A stretch of 64,000 nt of DNA from Phascolarctos cinereus. Lineage: Eukaryota; Chordata; Mammalia; Diprotodontia; Phascolarctidae. The notes beneath the pieces were generated by a model. The model had not been told where the DNA came from. It ran no database searches and saw nothing but the letters and a program-made list of their open reading frames with translations. Positions 1 through 11,844 of the stretch are shown piece after piece; the stretch's first letter is position 1; each line of letters starts with the position of its first letter. Location of the stretch: the NCBI RefSeq assembly GCF_002099425.1, contig NW_018343964.1:8844001-8908000 (forward strand), in the 5' to 3' direction. Position numbers and translations under genes: made by a program.

Positions 1-415
1 TAGCTCTTTTTCTTTTTTTTTTTTTTGTTTATTTATAGCTCTTTTTGAAGTGGTAAAGAATGGGAATATGAGGGAGTGCCCATAAAGTGAGGAATGGATG
101 AACAGGCTATGGTATATAAATGTGATGGAATACTATTGTGTGAAACTTTTATCAGCATAATGACCAACCAGGATTCCAGAGAACTAATGAGGAAACATGT
201 TATATACAATCCTGATAGAGAAGTGAAGGTCTCAGAATGCAAAATCAAAAATTTTTTTGACACGGCCAATGCAGAAATTTATTTTGATTGACTACGCATG
301 TTTGTAATAGCTTTTGTTTTTCTTATGTTCTCAGTCAGTGGGGGGAGGTTGGGGTAGGAGAGTGAAAAAGTAGATGTTGGCTAATTAAAACAAAATTGTT
401 TTTTAAAAAATCTAA
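1..415 (+). mobile_element. L1 LINE 3' end (marsupial type), 5'-truncated
   Basis: The text resembles the terminal part of marsupial L1: the 'gtggaatactattgtg' segment, a 'gattccagag' block, a 'tttttgacacggccaatg' block, then T- and G-rich 3'UTR. The same order recurs at 43655-44045. It is non-coding; short frames here are chance. From 416 to 487 the sequence is A-rich and unassigned. Confidence 0.6.
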
Positions 416-485
416 ATAAAAAGAGATGGGATGGTCATATAGAAAAAGTAGAGCTTGTAAGGTGAACAGCCAGAGGGCTCCACTG

Positions 486-487
<2 letters not shown>

Positions 488-533
<46 letters not shown>
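488..533. repeat. (CA)n microsatellite
   Basis: Perfect alternating CA tract of about 46 bases. The 120 bases that follow show no recognisable repeat or gene. Confidence 0.97.
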
Positions 534-537
<4 letters not shown>

Positions 538-654
538 TCAGGAGAAATCAAGAAAGGCCTCCAACACATTGAATGGAGCCCCTGTGACAAACTTAAGAAA
601 CAATATAGACAAGAATCCCAACAATCCCAAGATTAGCAGACATATATGTTATCT

Positions 655-830
655 CTTTCACTTAAGGCGACTCCCAAATCTATGAGATCACACATTCATC
701 TGGTTATATGAGACATCTATTTATGTCTAGACTATGAGGTGCAGAGAGAAGGGACCATTTTATCTAAACTTTGCATTCACCAGTCTAACACTCAATCCAA
801 GGTAAGCACTGAACAAACAGTTGTAGACGA
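655..830 (+). mobile_element. L2 LINE fragment with internal gap
   Basis: 'gactcccaaatctat' resembles the L2 coding region, and the part from about 725 resembles the L2 3' terminus ('gcagagagaagggacc' then 'gtaagcactgaac'). Heavily decayed. Confidence 0.4.
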
Positions 831-939
831 GAAAAGCTGGCATTAAATGCTAACGAAGTGCCATAGGAGATCTGGGAAAATAAAGAACATTATTATGTTT
901 ATCCAGATTTGGGGTGGGGGGAGAATTAGTTACCTAGGA

Positions 940-1055
940 TACCAATCAACAAGCATTTATTAAGCACTTACTATATATCCAGCACTATCTTTGATGCTGA
1001 AGACACATTCAAAAATAAGATAGCTCTTGACATCAAAAAGCACACATTTTATTGT
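940..1055 (-). mobile_element. L2 LINE 3' end, antisense
   Basis: Contains the antisense L2 tail signature 'catttattaagcacttact' followed by the 'agcact..' block. Bases 1056-1450 hold no feature I can assign. Confidence 0.7.
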
Positions 1056-1451
1056 ACAGTAACGTTTATAAGCAACATTGACATAAATCAAAGCATATGC
1101 CTTCACTGAAACCTCATCTTGACCCACTCAAAATAGTGTCAATTGCTGATGGAAAAGGTGATGTTATAAACTCACTGAATTTAGGCAGCAGCATTATAGC
1201 AATTTTTTATATCCCAGTTTTATTCACAGCAATCTTACTTTCAAGAAGCCCTAGGAGGTAATTCTATACTGCCACAGGGTTACATGTTTTCATATTTAGA
1301 CCTCCCTGTCAGCAAAGACTTCCTTATACTAGCTTAAATCCATCACAGACTATGACAGTATCTTAAATCCATTTCTTCCATTCTCAGTAGAAAATGATAA
1401 TTTAGACTCCGAAGACTTGAGTCCAATGCACATCTCTCCTAGTTATTTCCT

Positions 1452-1568
1452 GTTATCCTGGGTAAGTCATTAAACCATTCTGAGTCTCAATTTCCTCGTC
1501 TGTAAAATAAGGGAGTTCAACTAGCTGAACTTTAATTTCCTTCCCATTTCTAAATCAATGAGTCTATC
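1452..1568 (+). mobile_element. MIR/MIR3 SINE fragment
   Basis: Core signature 'gggtaagtcatt' followed by 'tcaatttcctcgtctgtaaa' and a MIR3-like tail ending in 'aatcaatgagtc'. Confidence 0.75.
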
Positions 1569-1889
1569 ATCCCAAGCATCATAAAAAGGTGTGAGATGGG
1601 ACAATTAAGAGATGAGTTCCAGGGTTCAGGAACCAGGGAAGTGATGGAGTGCTGAGGTAGACAAACAGCCATCTCCATTTGCTGCACTGACTTGGTCTCT
1701 GGCTGACTGCATATTTTTTTTTTAATTCTGTGTGGTCATCCCCACTCTCTAGTTTCTTCTTAAGTTCCTTCAAGTGAAGACCTCACCCCTCTGCTGCCCT
1801 CTTAGTTCTCCATGGCAACAGCTGAGTATAAGCATCATCTGACAAATAACTAGTTACCTCCTCTAGACAAATGTTTCACGTTCCTTATA

Positions 1890-2085
1890 GGAATACCATC
1901 AGTTAATCCTCCTTTGCCCTTCTCTTCTCCAGAACAGACAATTTCAAGTCTTCCAATCAATCTTCTTAACTCTGATGTTTCAATCTTTAAATGTCTCCCT
2001 AATCTCATTTCCAAATTCATCACCTTCCTCCCTGAGGAGCCCAGAACTAAGCACATAACTCCAGAAGGAGTCTGATCAACGCTCA
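1890..2085 (-). mobile_element. CR1/L3 LINE relic, antisense
   Basis: The end reads 'cccagaactaagcac' then 'actccagaaggagtctgatc', a hallmark of the antisense 3' part of CR1/L3 elements. The left part is very degenerate. Bases 2086-2900 contain no repeat or exon that I recognise. Confidence 0.45.
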
Positions 2086-2904
2086 GTTTTAGGAGAAGAG
2101 AAGGAATCCCTTAAAACTCCTATGTGCAATGAGGTACTCTCATAAGCTGATCTAACAACATCACTTGTTTCTGGGAAAATGCAATTCCAGCTAAAATAAT
2201 GATCTAAGAGGCAGTTCATTCCCTAGCAATGATGTTATAAATGGCTGTGTTCCTGGGTGACCAACATTCAGAGGAAAAAAAAAACTAAAAAAATTATTAT
2301 CAGAAGGAGTTGTGGTGACTATATCACACTGAGGTTGGCTGGGCTGATTGGGCATGATGCTAGACCTGAGGAGCAGAGCTCTGACATCCAAAGTCAATAG
2401 AATCACAAGGTCCAAGGTCCATGCAAGTGAAGAGGTATTTCATCTGTATGGTGGAGCACCAAAGGCTGGGGTCAAGAGCACTTGGAGGATTGACCCTGGA
2501 TGGTAAGGGAGAGGAAGTGGAACTGCCCAATATTGCGAATGAGACTCAGATATGAACAGAGACTGGGGAGAATGAATGGGAGAGTTAAAAAACCCAACAT
2601 CTAAATAATACGGTGGAAAGAGAGGCCAAGTATTTTTTACCCCTCAAAACTTCTAACTTCTTGCTTAAGATCTAGATCTCAAATGACTGTGTATAGTATT
2701 TCTGGAAAAGAAAAGAAATCTTTTGTATGCAGCTGGGGATGGTAAAATCTATTCCCATAGGAGCAAAAAAATGATGCTAAACCTTAGTGCAATGTGTAAA
2801 GGGATGGGTGGTAGGGAAAAGGAAGAAAAGTGAGGATAACTTGTGATAGCCCGAGCATGAGGGTTCAGAAGGCAAATTCCTTCTCTATCCTAAGCTCATA
2901 GTGG

Positions 2905-3075
2905 AAAGACTGATGGCCAACACATGTGACCAAGAGCAAGTTACTTAATTTTTCTGAGCCTTGGTTTCCCCATGTGTAAAGTAGAAGCAATAATACTAGT
3001 GGTGTTACATGTAAGGATCAAATGAGATCATGTATGTAAAATGCTTTGCACTATGTAGATGTTATTGAATATTCA
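2905..3075 (+). mobile_element. MIR/THER1-type CORE-SINE
   Basis: Signature 'gagcaagttacttaa', 'ccttggtttccccatgtgta', then 'gatcaaatgagatcatgta' and 'aaaatgctttgca', in the order of a CORE-SINE with the THER1-like 3' part. Confidence 0.8.
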
Positions 3076-3079
3076 GAAC

Positions 3080-4500
3080 TGGAACAGACAACAGCAGTCA
3101 TCAAGTCTAATCTATCATTGAAAGAATCTCTACTATGAAGTATACAATAATTATTTGTTTGAAGATGAGAGAGACTATTTAAATTAGTTAAATTGCCCTC
3201 TTCACTTTTAGACATTTCTAAAATTGTTAGGAAGTTTTCCCTGACTTCAAGCTTAAATCAGTCTCCTTGTAACTTCCACCCTCAGGTAGCACAGTGGATA
3301 GAACATTAGGTTTGGAATCATGAAGACTCCTCTTCCTGAGTTCAAATCTGTCCTCAAACACTTACTAGCTGTGTGACCCTGGCCAAGTCACTTGAACCTG
3401 TTTGTTTCAGTTTCCTTATCTGTAAAATGAGCTGGAGAAGGAAATGGCAAACCACTCCAATATCTTTGCCAAGAAAACCCTAAATGAGGTCAGGGGGAGT
3501 TGAACACGACTGAAAAGACTGAACAACAAAGCTTCCACCCATTTTGCTCTTGGGTCTGCCCTCTGTAGCCCAACAGAACAGGTACAATCCCTCCCCCTCT
3601 TCAAATACTTGAAGACAGCTTTTATATCCCTTCTTCTCCCCTCCCCTGCCTCCAACCCTTCTTTTCTGGAAGCTAAACATAACCAGATCCTTCAGCATCT
3701 CGTCACATGACTAGAATTAATGTCTATACCACCCTGGCTGTCCTCGTCTTCATATTCTCCAACTTATCACTGTTCTTCTTAAACTGGGGTACCCAGAGCT
3801 ACACAAATAGTCTCTATGTGGACTGACCAGGACAGAGTACAGACAATGTCAATCACCTTGAGTGCAATTATTACACTCAATAAGCCTTAGCTTTTTAGGT
3901 TGCCACATCACACTGCTGACTTATACTCAGTTAACAATCGACTAAACCCCTCTCCAGATCTTTTTCAGACAAACTTATCTCCTCCCCTACCTTGCATTTA
4001 TTAAACTTATTTTTTTGAACCCAGGTTTAAAACTTCACATAGCCCTGCTGAATTTTGTTTCATTTATTCAACCCAATACTCTAGCCTATCAGGATACTTT
4101 TTTTTTTGGTTCCTGACAGTGACCCAGGGTGTTAGCTTTTCTCCCCAGCTGTGTATCAACTGAAATGTGACGAGCATCCTATCTATGCCTTTATCTAAGT
4201 CAATAATAAAAATGTTAAACAGCAAATGTCCCTGGGGCACTACAGTGGAAACCTCCTGTGAAGGTGACATTAAATCATTAATGACAACACTTTGATCCAA
4301 TCGTACAACCAGTTCCAAATTCATCTAATTTATAATTATTTAGTCCACATCTCTCCATCTTCCACAAGAATAGCATGAGTCATTTTATCAAATCTGGTTT
4401 AACTATATTTACAGCATTCTCCTGATCTACCAGTTTAGTAATCCTGTCAAAAAAAAAGAAAGAAAGACATAAGATTAGTCTGAAATGACCTGCTGTTTTC
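3080..4500 (-). mobile_element. CR1/L3 LINE relic with reverse-transcriptase segment
   Basis: The minus strand encodes, near 4120-4324, a decayed reverse-transcriptase segment including VPQGHLLFNIFIIDLDKGID, which matches the CR1-clade pattern VPQGSVLGP-LLFNIFINDLD-GIE with residues lost. Toward 3080 the antisense CR1/L3 3' part follows ('gaagttttccctgac', 'cttgaagacagctttta'). It is 5'-truncated, full of stops, and split by a MAR1 at 3282-3531. The product would have been the polymerase for target-primed retrotransposition; it is dead. CR1 versus L3 cannot be separated by eye. Confidence 0.8.
3282..3531 (+). mobile_element. MAR1-type CORE-SINE, full length
   Basis: Starts at the tRNA-like head ('gtagcacagtggatagaaca'), carries the core ('tagctgtgtgaccctgg') and the long MAR1 tail ('gagctggagaaggaaatggc', 'ctgaacaacaaa'). 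Flanked by a 9-bp TSD 'cttccaccc' at 3273-3281 and 3532-3540. Inserted into the CR1/L3 relic, so younger than it. Confidence 0.95.
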
Positions 4501-4680
4501 CTATTGTTGTTGCTACCACTGTTGTTTGGAAACTCAAGACATAGGGCAGCCAATGGGATGGTGACTTTGAACGTACAGAATTTGAGCTAATGACAGAGAT
4601 TTGGGAGCCAAAGACTAGTGAACTCTGAAGCTTTTAAAATCCCAATATTTTTCTTTTCTTTGTATTTCTTTTCTCTTATC

Positions 4681-4683
<3 letters not shown>

Positions 4684-4710
<27 letters not shown>
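4684..4710. repeat. (TG)n microsatellite
   Basis: Perfect TG run of about 27 bases. Confidence 0.95.
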
Positions 4711-4711
<1 letters not shown>

Positions 4712-6934
4712 CTAAAAGCAAATCTTTTTGCAAATGGCCTTATTAATCCTAGCCTGGTGGGTGCCCTGACCTATTCATCTATGACTGGCAGGAGTGGTCC
4801 AGTGCAGGGATCAGCTTTTGGTTTACATGATGGAAGGGCTTATAGTCTGTTTATAGAATCAGAGGGGCAAAAGCAAAAACTCTTTCAATACATAAGTTTT
4901 TTAAACCACTTTAGATCAACTAATATCTTTTAAGAGTGCATATGTCTTGTCTATTAAGCACACAAGGGATCTGTTTACCAATCAACAACAAAAGCTGAAA
5001 AGGGCTGAAGCTAAATTCTAGCGTAAAAAGACCCCACTCCTCTTGGAGCACATGTACATACTCTCTACCTGAATCCTCCCTACCCCTATCCTCATCACCA
5101 GCATTGATTGCTGAGATGGGATTGCTGATGAGGCAGGATGCCATGACACTGTAAAAGAAGAGGTGGAATTTAGCTTATGGGTCTATTGGAAACAGCTCTT
5201 AAGAAGATATGATATGACTCCAATTGTGAGGTGGGAGAAGAAAGAGTCCTTCCTTATCTTAGCATAATGGTGGAGCTGGGGCCATCCAAGCCCCTCTTCT
5301 CCATATAGAAGGTAGACTCAACAAGCCAATCACAGAGCAAGCCCCTGGCTGCTTTACCTGCTTCCTTTCATCTAGCATTGAACTTGTGAACACTGGAAGG
5401 TCCTAGAAGGCCTAAGAGTGCTACTAACAATAGCAGCATCTACCAGAGTGGTTGCGTTGGCAACAGCAGTGGAAGGTTCAGGCTTACAACAAAGAAAAAA
5501 AAATGTCATTGGAAAGGGAGGCCATGGACAGAAGATTCCATTTGGTGTTTGATCAGACCATGTGAAATAACGGTGAAATGTGAAATAGCTGATTTGCAGT
5601 CTTACAAAAACTGCTTATGTTCTAACCAGGGTTAAAAATATTAGCTGCCAAAGTAAATGTATTAGTAGTGATAAGTTACTAGATTCAGTTCTAATCCTTC
5701 TATGATTCCTTATTGCTTAGCATTCCATTTTCTACGTGGGAATAAACTACTCAATCCATACCTGATTCATGTTAATACATGTTTTACTTTCCTCTTTGCT
5801 AGGGAGAACTCTTAGATTACAAACTCATAACCATTTCTATAATTAGCAATTCTATAACTAGCAGCCTTCCCCAGAGCAGGCAGAGTAAGGGTGAAGGGTT
5901 AATCAACGTGAAAACTGGGAAGGCTATAGTCCTATTGATAAGTCAGGCAACCCCAGAACAATGAACCCAGAGCAAACCACTATGGCAAGTAAATGACAGA
6001 GAACAGCAGAGGATGCTGACTCCTAAGGCGTCAAGCTAGACTACCCCAAAGTTACAGGTCAACAACAAGAAGGTGTGCAGAAATGGAAATAACTTCATCA
6101 GCAGCATGTGACAACAGGCATCTCTCAACTTCTGGCAGCAAAAAATCCAGGCTTTTTAAGCCACTTGGTGAGACACTCATCATTCCTTCCTTGCCCCTCC
6201 TCCTTTCCCCCAGTTTGAGGCTACTGCTAGCACAGGACACCAAGCTACTGCTGGGGGCACTGACCTTACCAGTGAACTGTTTGTATAAGCACGCATCTCT
6301 AGGATGTCTTACAACTTGCCTGTGATGGCTTTCTTTCCTTATCTGCCTCCATAAAGTCTCCCTGTGGGAAGTGTTATGTGTATGTGTTTTTCTTGGTAGC
6401 TATTTTTTAGGCCCAAAAGATATGCCATTTCAAGAGAAAAAAAAGCAAAGATCTTCACCTGGGGCTGAGGAAAGGAGCAGTGAACTATACCTGGGGCTGA
6501 GGGATAAAGATTCAACCTGGGATTGCCTCCCCTACCCTGCAGATGTCTGTCTGACCTGAAATGTTTTGTTGTGGCATAAAGGGGGCCCCTGACTTCTCAA
6601 AGGCTATTCCACAGGAGCATAAGCTCAGGTAAATTCTAATAAATTGGAAAGGTTTTGAGGATGGGCCAGGGGGACTGATATGTCCATCCTCTGCAGATCA
6701 GTCAAGCTAAATTAAGAGAGAGTCCTCACCAAATTGGCTACAGGGTGATAGCATTTGTTTTTTACTACAGCAACTCTGTAAGCCCTAAATGAGGGCTTGC
6801 GTGACATGTATATCCACAATGATGAAACCGCAGATGATGCTTTAAGTGGTGGAGTACTGGGAAATGATACATTGGTTGAGGGCATTATGTGAGTTATACT
6901 TACATGCACTGTAGTGACTTTAAAACATTAGCTA
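4711..6934. other. Unclassified sequence without recognised gene
   Basis: About 2.2 kb with no repeat family I can name and no supported exon. It contains a CCAAT box and an X-box-like palindrome near 5.3-5.46 kb (separate entry) and a twice-repeated 'acctggggctgagg' near 6.46-6.5 kb. Divergent or lineage-specific repeats could be hidden here. Confidence 0.5.
5326..5464. promoter_or_regulatory. Candidate CCAAT box plus RFX X-box-like palindrome
   Basis: 'gccaatca' lies at about 5325-5332, an NF-Y-type box. At 5451-5464 'gttgcgttggcaac' matches the ideal 14-bp X-box GTTGCCATGGCAAC at 12 of 14 positions. NF-Y and RFX factors co-occupy some vertebrate promoters; that this pair works here is inference. 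Confidence 0.25.
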
Positions 6935-7050
6935 CACCTGTAGATAGAGATACAGAAAGGGATATAGACACAGATACAGATATAGACACAAATATAAATG
7001 CATGTATGTACTATATAAATGTATGTAGATACAGATACTGACAGAAACTT
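6935..7050. repeat. Degenerate GATACA/ATGTATG simple repeat
   Basis: Imperfect repetition of 'gatacagatatagacaca'-like units then 'atgtatgta' units. Confidence 0.8.
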
Positions 7051-7159
7051 TTTGGGGCCAAAACTGTGATTATATTGATATAAGGAGCTTCCAGAGAAGA
7101 ATTCCCCCTATCAATGAAGATCATCACCTTACATAGTATAGTCTATGAGAGTAGCTTGG

Positions 7160-7276
7160 AACATGGAGAGGTTAAATGATTTGCCCAGCATCACCCAGCC
7201 ATATGTGGCAGAGGTGGGGGTTCAACTTAGATCTTCCTGGTTCTATAAATCCAGCCAGACCCTCTGTCCTGAGCAC
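7160..7276 (-). mobile_element. MIR-type SINE, antisense
   Basis: Antisense core 'gatttgcccagcatcaccca' then 'ttcaacttagatcttcctgg'. Confidence 0.75.
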
Positions 7277-7850
7277 CCATCTCACAAAACCTTTTAGATG
7301 TTTCAAACTGGATGTCCCTTTGGCTTCTCAAATTCCACATGTGCAAAACATGATTCATTATCTTTCCTTCCAAACTCACCCTTAGTATGAATTTCTTTGC
7401 CACTGTCAAGGTCACCAGCACCCTCACAATAACATAGGGTAGAAACTTCAGTGTTACCTTCAATCTCTTACCCTAGATATCCAATTCACTGTCACATATT
7501 ATCATTTCTACCTCTACAACATCTCTTGTATATATTCCCCTCTCTATAGTCAATCTCCTCTCTAGTTTATGCCCGTATCACTTCTTGCCTGGGCTATTGC
7601 AACACTATCTAATCAGTCTCCTTCTCTCAACTCTCTCCCTACTTGAATCCATTATCTATTCATTTGCCAAAGTGATTGTACTAAAGCACAGGTCTGTCCA
7701 TCTCGCCTATGCACTCATTAACCTTCAGTGGTTCGTTATTACTTCAAGAATTAAATACAAAGTCCACCATTTAGCATTTAAAGCTCTTCACAACCTAGTC
7801 TTTTATGTTAGACTGACTGGTTCCTAACTCTGAGGCCAGCTCTCACTCAC
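7277..7850 (+). mobile_element. L2 LINE, C-terminal coding and 3' region
   Basis: Sense L2 blocks in order: 'gatgtttcaaactggatgtc', 'gcaaaacatgattcattatc', 'gcctgggctattgcaacact', 'aaagctcttcacaacctagt'. The frame near 7585-7827 is a remnant of the L2 open frame (residues such as FKALHNLV). Broken and not expressed as protein. Confidence 0.85.
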
Positions 7851-7913
7851 TACCTCATATGACCCCTCTTAAATATTTTACATGTGTGTTCGTAAGTGTT
7901 TACATGTGTGCTT

Positions 7914-7975
7914 CTCCATGCGCACACACACACACATATACACGCATGTATAAATGCATTTGTGTGTGTATATTC
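7914..7975. repeat. Short CA/TA/TG simple repeat
   Basis: Alternating CA, TA and TG dinucleotides with interruptions. Bases 7976-9140 show no recognised gene or repeat; 8640-8810 is purine-rich on the plus strand. Confidence 0.75.
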
Positions 7976-9147
7976 TGGACACAAGCTGTTAGAATAAATT
8001 CCAAGGGATGTTTCAAATTCTGTTGTTGCTAGAATTTTTTATATCAAATATATCTTGAAATAAGTGGAGAACCATAAGGGGTTTGGAAATCTTTACATAC
8101 ATACACTAATGCACACATACACATACATAAAGATTTTTATTGTAATGGAATTTGACCATTATATTACTGACTCAAGTTCAATTATTTCCCTACTATGCCA
8201 AGGATTGACTATTGTATAAAATCTTCATACTATATCACTAAAGAGTATCCCAAAAGTTTCAAACTCAAATTTTATATTTGCTTTAAGCACAGCTAGAACT
8301 AACAATTCTGGTACCCAAGAGAACCATTTGGGGAGAACCTGAGACCTCAGGACACAGGGTCCCATAGGAAGAGGGACACCATAAAGCTGCTGCCAGGGAA
8401 GAAAGCAGGGTCATCTTGGAAAAGAAGCTCACCTGGGTCACAAGAAAGCTTCAGGAACCTATCTCGGCCAGCTAGCACAAGTAAGTGCACAGGTGCCATT
8501 TGTGTGAGTCCCTAACTTGGTCCGTGTTTCAAGACAGGACAGGTAGAGTCACACCAGGACAGTAATGTTCTGTTCTCCAGAGATCCTATCCCATAGCCCT
8601 GCTGGGAAGCCTATGATCTGGGAAATCTAACATCTGACAATTTATAGAGAATGGAAGCCAGCAGGCCAGAGGCGTGATAGGAGGGAAAAGTGGCCCTGGG
8701 AGAGGGGTACAACAGCAGGAGGGAGCAAATGTGTGTGAGGAAGGGTGAGGGGAGGCTGTAAGAGGCCAGTGAGGCAAAGGAGAGAATGGGGGAAGGAAGC
8801 ATGCTCACAGATGTCAACTACTCACCACGCCTTGTAGCAAAAGGCCCTGCCTGTCACACCCTACTAGAAGCTCTAGCTTTACATTTATAGCTCTACTTTC
8901 TTTGACCTAGTATCTGAATTTTATTTCCTCTTCACAAAGACTGTTCAACCTGCTTACATAGTAATCTGAGCAAAGGGACAATAGAACTTTGTGAGCTGCA
9001 AAAGTTCATCCCTTTGTTCAGATGAACGTATAATCAAGGTGACACAGTAAGCAGCAGATCCTTGTTCTACATGACATTTCTATACAAAAACACAATACCT
9101 TACATTTGTGTTGCACTTTTCACTTAACAAAACTTTCAGGATACAGC

Positions 9148-9320
9148 AGGATAGCATAGTGAAAGAACCACTGGATATAGCTTCTGGATTCCTAGGCTCA
9201 AATTTTAGCTCTGCTCCCTACTATCTATGTCACACTGAACAAGACAATGACCTCCAGTTTGTTCCTTAATAAAATGAAGAGGCCACACCAGTCTCTCCCA
9301 GCCCTAAAATCCTATAATTA
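9148..9320 (+). mobile_element. MIR3-type SINE
   Basis: MIR3 order: 'gcatagtgaaagaaccactg', 'aaattttagctctgctccct', tail 'cagccctaaaatcctataat'. Confidence 0.75.
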
Positions 9321-9570
9321 TTTGATCCTCACAACAACCCTGGGGGGAGATGAAATAAATGTAATACTGGTGGGTTTCACTAGGTTAAGATAGATTTGGT
9401 TGGAGTTAATTCTCCCTGTCTCTGTTGGATAGAAGTAGAACCAAATCCTTCCCTGGCCTTTCCTATCTCTTCACTAGGGAGTAATTTAAAGTGTGATCTT
9501 TTCTCTGGTCATTGCCTTTAAATCTTTATCCTTTTTCTCTCTTTAGATTTAATCAACCATAACATATAAT

Positions 9571-9823
9571 GAGGCAGCTAGGTGACCCAGTGACTGGAGT
9601 ACTGGGCTTGGAGTCAGGAAGATCCAAGTTAACAATCTTACCTCAGATGCTTACTTAGCTGCGTGACCCTAGGCAAGTCTCTCTCAGCTTCAGTTTCTAC
9701 ATCTGTAAAAGGGGAATAATAATAACACCCATCTCATGGGGTTGCTGAAAGATCAAATGAGATAAAATGTGTAAAGCACTTTGCCAACCTTAAAGAGCTA
9801 TATAAACGCTAGCTATTATTATG
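9571..9823 (+). mobile_element. MAR1b/THER1-type CORE-SINE
   Basis: tRNA-like head 'aggcagctaggtgacccag', core 'gcgtgaccctaggcaagtct', and 3' part 'gtgtaaagcactttgccaac' with 'ctatataaacgctagctatt'. Nearly full length. Bases 9824-10390 hold no assigned feature. Confidence 0.9.
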
Positions 9824-10394
9824 TCAATTAACTCACTTTTTTTGAGGGGGGGAGTCTGGGGACACTCTCTTAGCCTTCAGGTCCATGTGGTCTCTTTATT
9901 TTATGAAATTTGTATCAGACAAAAAGTTATTAATCCAACCACAATAACTCAGAGCCCCTGCCTGAGAAAATTTCTAACATTTAGAGACAGAAGTCTGTCT
10001 CTATACCTTAATTTGATTTTTTTGTTTCTCTTCATTTTAGCCCTGGCATCTTTATGTTTAAGGCAAAAATTAGGACACAGGAAATCTTTAGGTAAACGAA
10101 ATGAGCAGGTTATACTACAGCACATACTACTTGGTAGGCATTGGGAAGGGAATGGGAGTAAACCTTTTATGGAAGTTCCCTCTGACCTTGAAAAGGTGGA
10201 TATAAGCAGTAGCATCAGCCCATGTCTTCTGCTCTGACATGCTTATAAAGGTGCAATGGACCTCCTTGATCTCTCCCTTTTCTGTGGCAGCTCAGCCTTC
10301 CTTTCATTTTTTCTTTTTAGTACCCCCAGGATTCAATCCTCCAACGCCCCACTGAAATCACTATTACACAAGTATCATTCCCATTTTTGCAGAA

Positions 10395-10615
10395 AATATT
10401 CATAACATTTATCTAGCACTTTAAGATTTACAAGGCACTTTCTGTACAACTACCCTATGAGGTAATACATATTATTATTCTCATTTTACAAGATGAGTAA
10501 ATTTAGATTCAAAGAGTTTAAGAGATTTACTTAAGGTCATGCAAGTAAATGACAGAGTCCAGGTTTTTCTGACTATGAGTCCAGTGCCTTTTCTATACAC
10601 CACACTGATATACCA
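10395..10615 (-). mobile_element. MIR/THER1-type SINE, antisense
   Basis: Reads the 3' part first ('atctagcactttaagattta', 'attctcattttacaagatga'), then the core ('gagatttacttaaggtcatg') and head ('ccagtgccttttctatacac'). Confidence 0.85.
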
Positions 10616-10619
10616 TGTG

Positions 10620-11565
10620 AGCTAGAGAAAGAGAGAAAAAAATATATTCTAAAATTAGGGTAATTCACCCCTATACTCATCTCCCACTCTGACCCGATAC
10701 AACAGAATACTAAATTGATACACAGCCAGACTGATTGTTAGCACTGCCCTGCTGTCTTCTAAATGTTTTTTAGATAGCTATGATGGTGACATGTTCTGTT
10801 ACTCTTGCTTATTTGGAAGTTCTAGCCAAAGAGATATGATTTCCTAGGTGTCTATTCATTATTGATATCAGGAACTTATGGGAAACCACAGAAGCAATAC
10901 CAACTTCAGCTACTTTACCTATACAGGTTATTATTTTAAATTCTTGCTCTTTCTCTTCAGCAGATGAGAATCTTATCCAGGAAATATGCAGGCTATGCAA
11001 AGCAGCTGATTTCCCCTATTACATGGCAGAAACCTGCATTTACTAACTTTTTTAATGCCTCATTTTTCTTCCTTAGACAACATAACTGCTTTCCAACACT
11101 ACTTGTGTTGGTTTATGCTAAAAGACAATTTTAAGATTTACAGCACAGCTTTGCAGCGTTTGTGCTAAGAAAAAAAGTACATATGGTGGTGTATTTCCCT
11201 TTGTCATTTTAGTAGAGCTAGCAAAACAAATTCCATGATTAAGGAAATCTCCGAAGCTGACATTTCATAAAAGACAGTAAGCTGATATAATTGTGTGACT
11301 CTGTTTGCTACCTGGAGTTATCTGACATTTGGAATTACTCCCAAACTTGTTTGCAAAATAAATGAACATATCTCATCGGTAACTCACACACAGTTTACAG
11401 CAGGTGGCTCTATAACAAAAGGCTCCTTCTTCAATTGACCAGGGTCATTGGCCAACCTCCGATAGGCAGTTAGCTACTAATACTGTCTCCTCCTTCCCTG
11501 GGGATGGAACCTGTGGGTGTGTGATGAAGACCAAAACCCAAGTTAAAGCTAGCTTTTTGTAATAT
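10620..11565. other. Non-repetitive AT-rich block
   Basis: About 950 bases with no TE signature. 10960-11400 has no simple repeats and mixed motif-like content, the look of single-copy and possibly constrained non-coding DNA. No open frame of note. Function unknown; constraint can be judged only by alignment to other marsupials. Confidence 0.4.
11397..11409 (+). promoter_or_regulatory. Weak CTCF-like core
   Basis: 'acagcaggtggct' agrees with the CTCF core CCASYAGRKGGCA at 11 of 13 positions. Confidence 0.2.
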
Positions 11566-11569
11566 GTGC

Positions 11570-11697
11570 TATATTTCCCAGTTGGATAGTAACTTTCGGG
11601 AGGTCATGAACTGGGTCTACTCTAAATTTTGTATCTGCTTAAGTATTTAGCATGACGTTCTGCACCCAGTAGGTGCTGAATAAATATATACTGACTA
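11570..11697 (+). mobile_element. L2 LINE 3' terminus
   Basis: Tail signature 'tagtaactttcgggaggtca', then 'acccagtaggtgctgaataa'. Confidence 0.8.
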
Positions 11698-11844
11698 TGC
11701 AGAGATGTGTTATGTTATTATGGCAAGCTGAGCAAAATGAACAAAGAGAGTTTCTGCATATCAGAAGAGCCATGAATGTGAAATGATTGCCATGGATAAA
11801 GCCTGGGTTTTTTTTGTTTGTTTGTTTTAAACTAGACATATTAT

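Noticed and set aside
5880-6560. LTR-like or promoter-like region with 'ataaagtctcc' and twice-repeated 'acctggggctgagg'
   Set aside because: No consistent ends, no flanking duplication and no interior; too weak to list as an element.
8293-8481. Possible exon bounded by an AG and a GTAAGT
   Set aside because: All three frames have early stops and the acceptor tract is weak; an untranslated exon cannot be excluded.
9821-10237. 138-codon plus-strand open frame
   Set aside because: No domain, low-complexity hydrophobic middle, starts in a SINE tail; consistent with chance.
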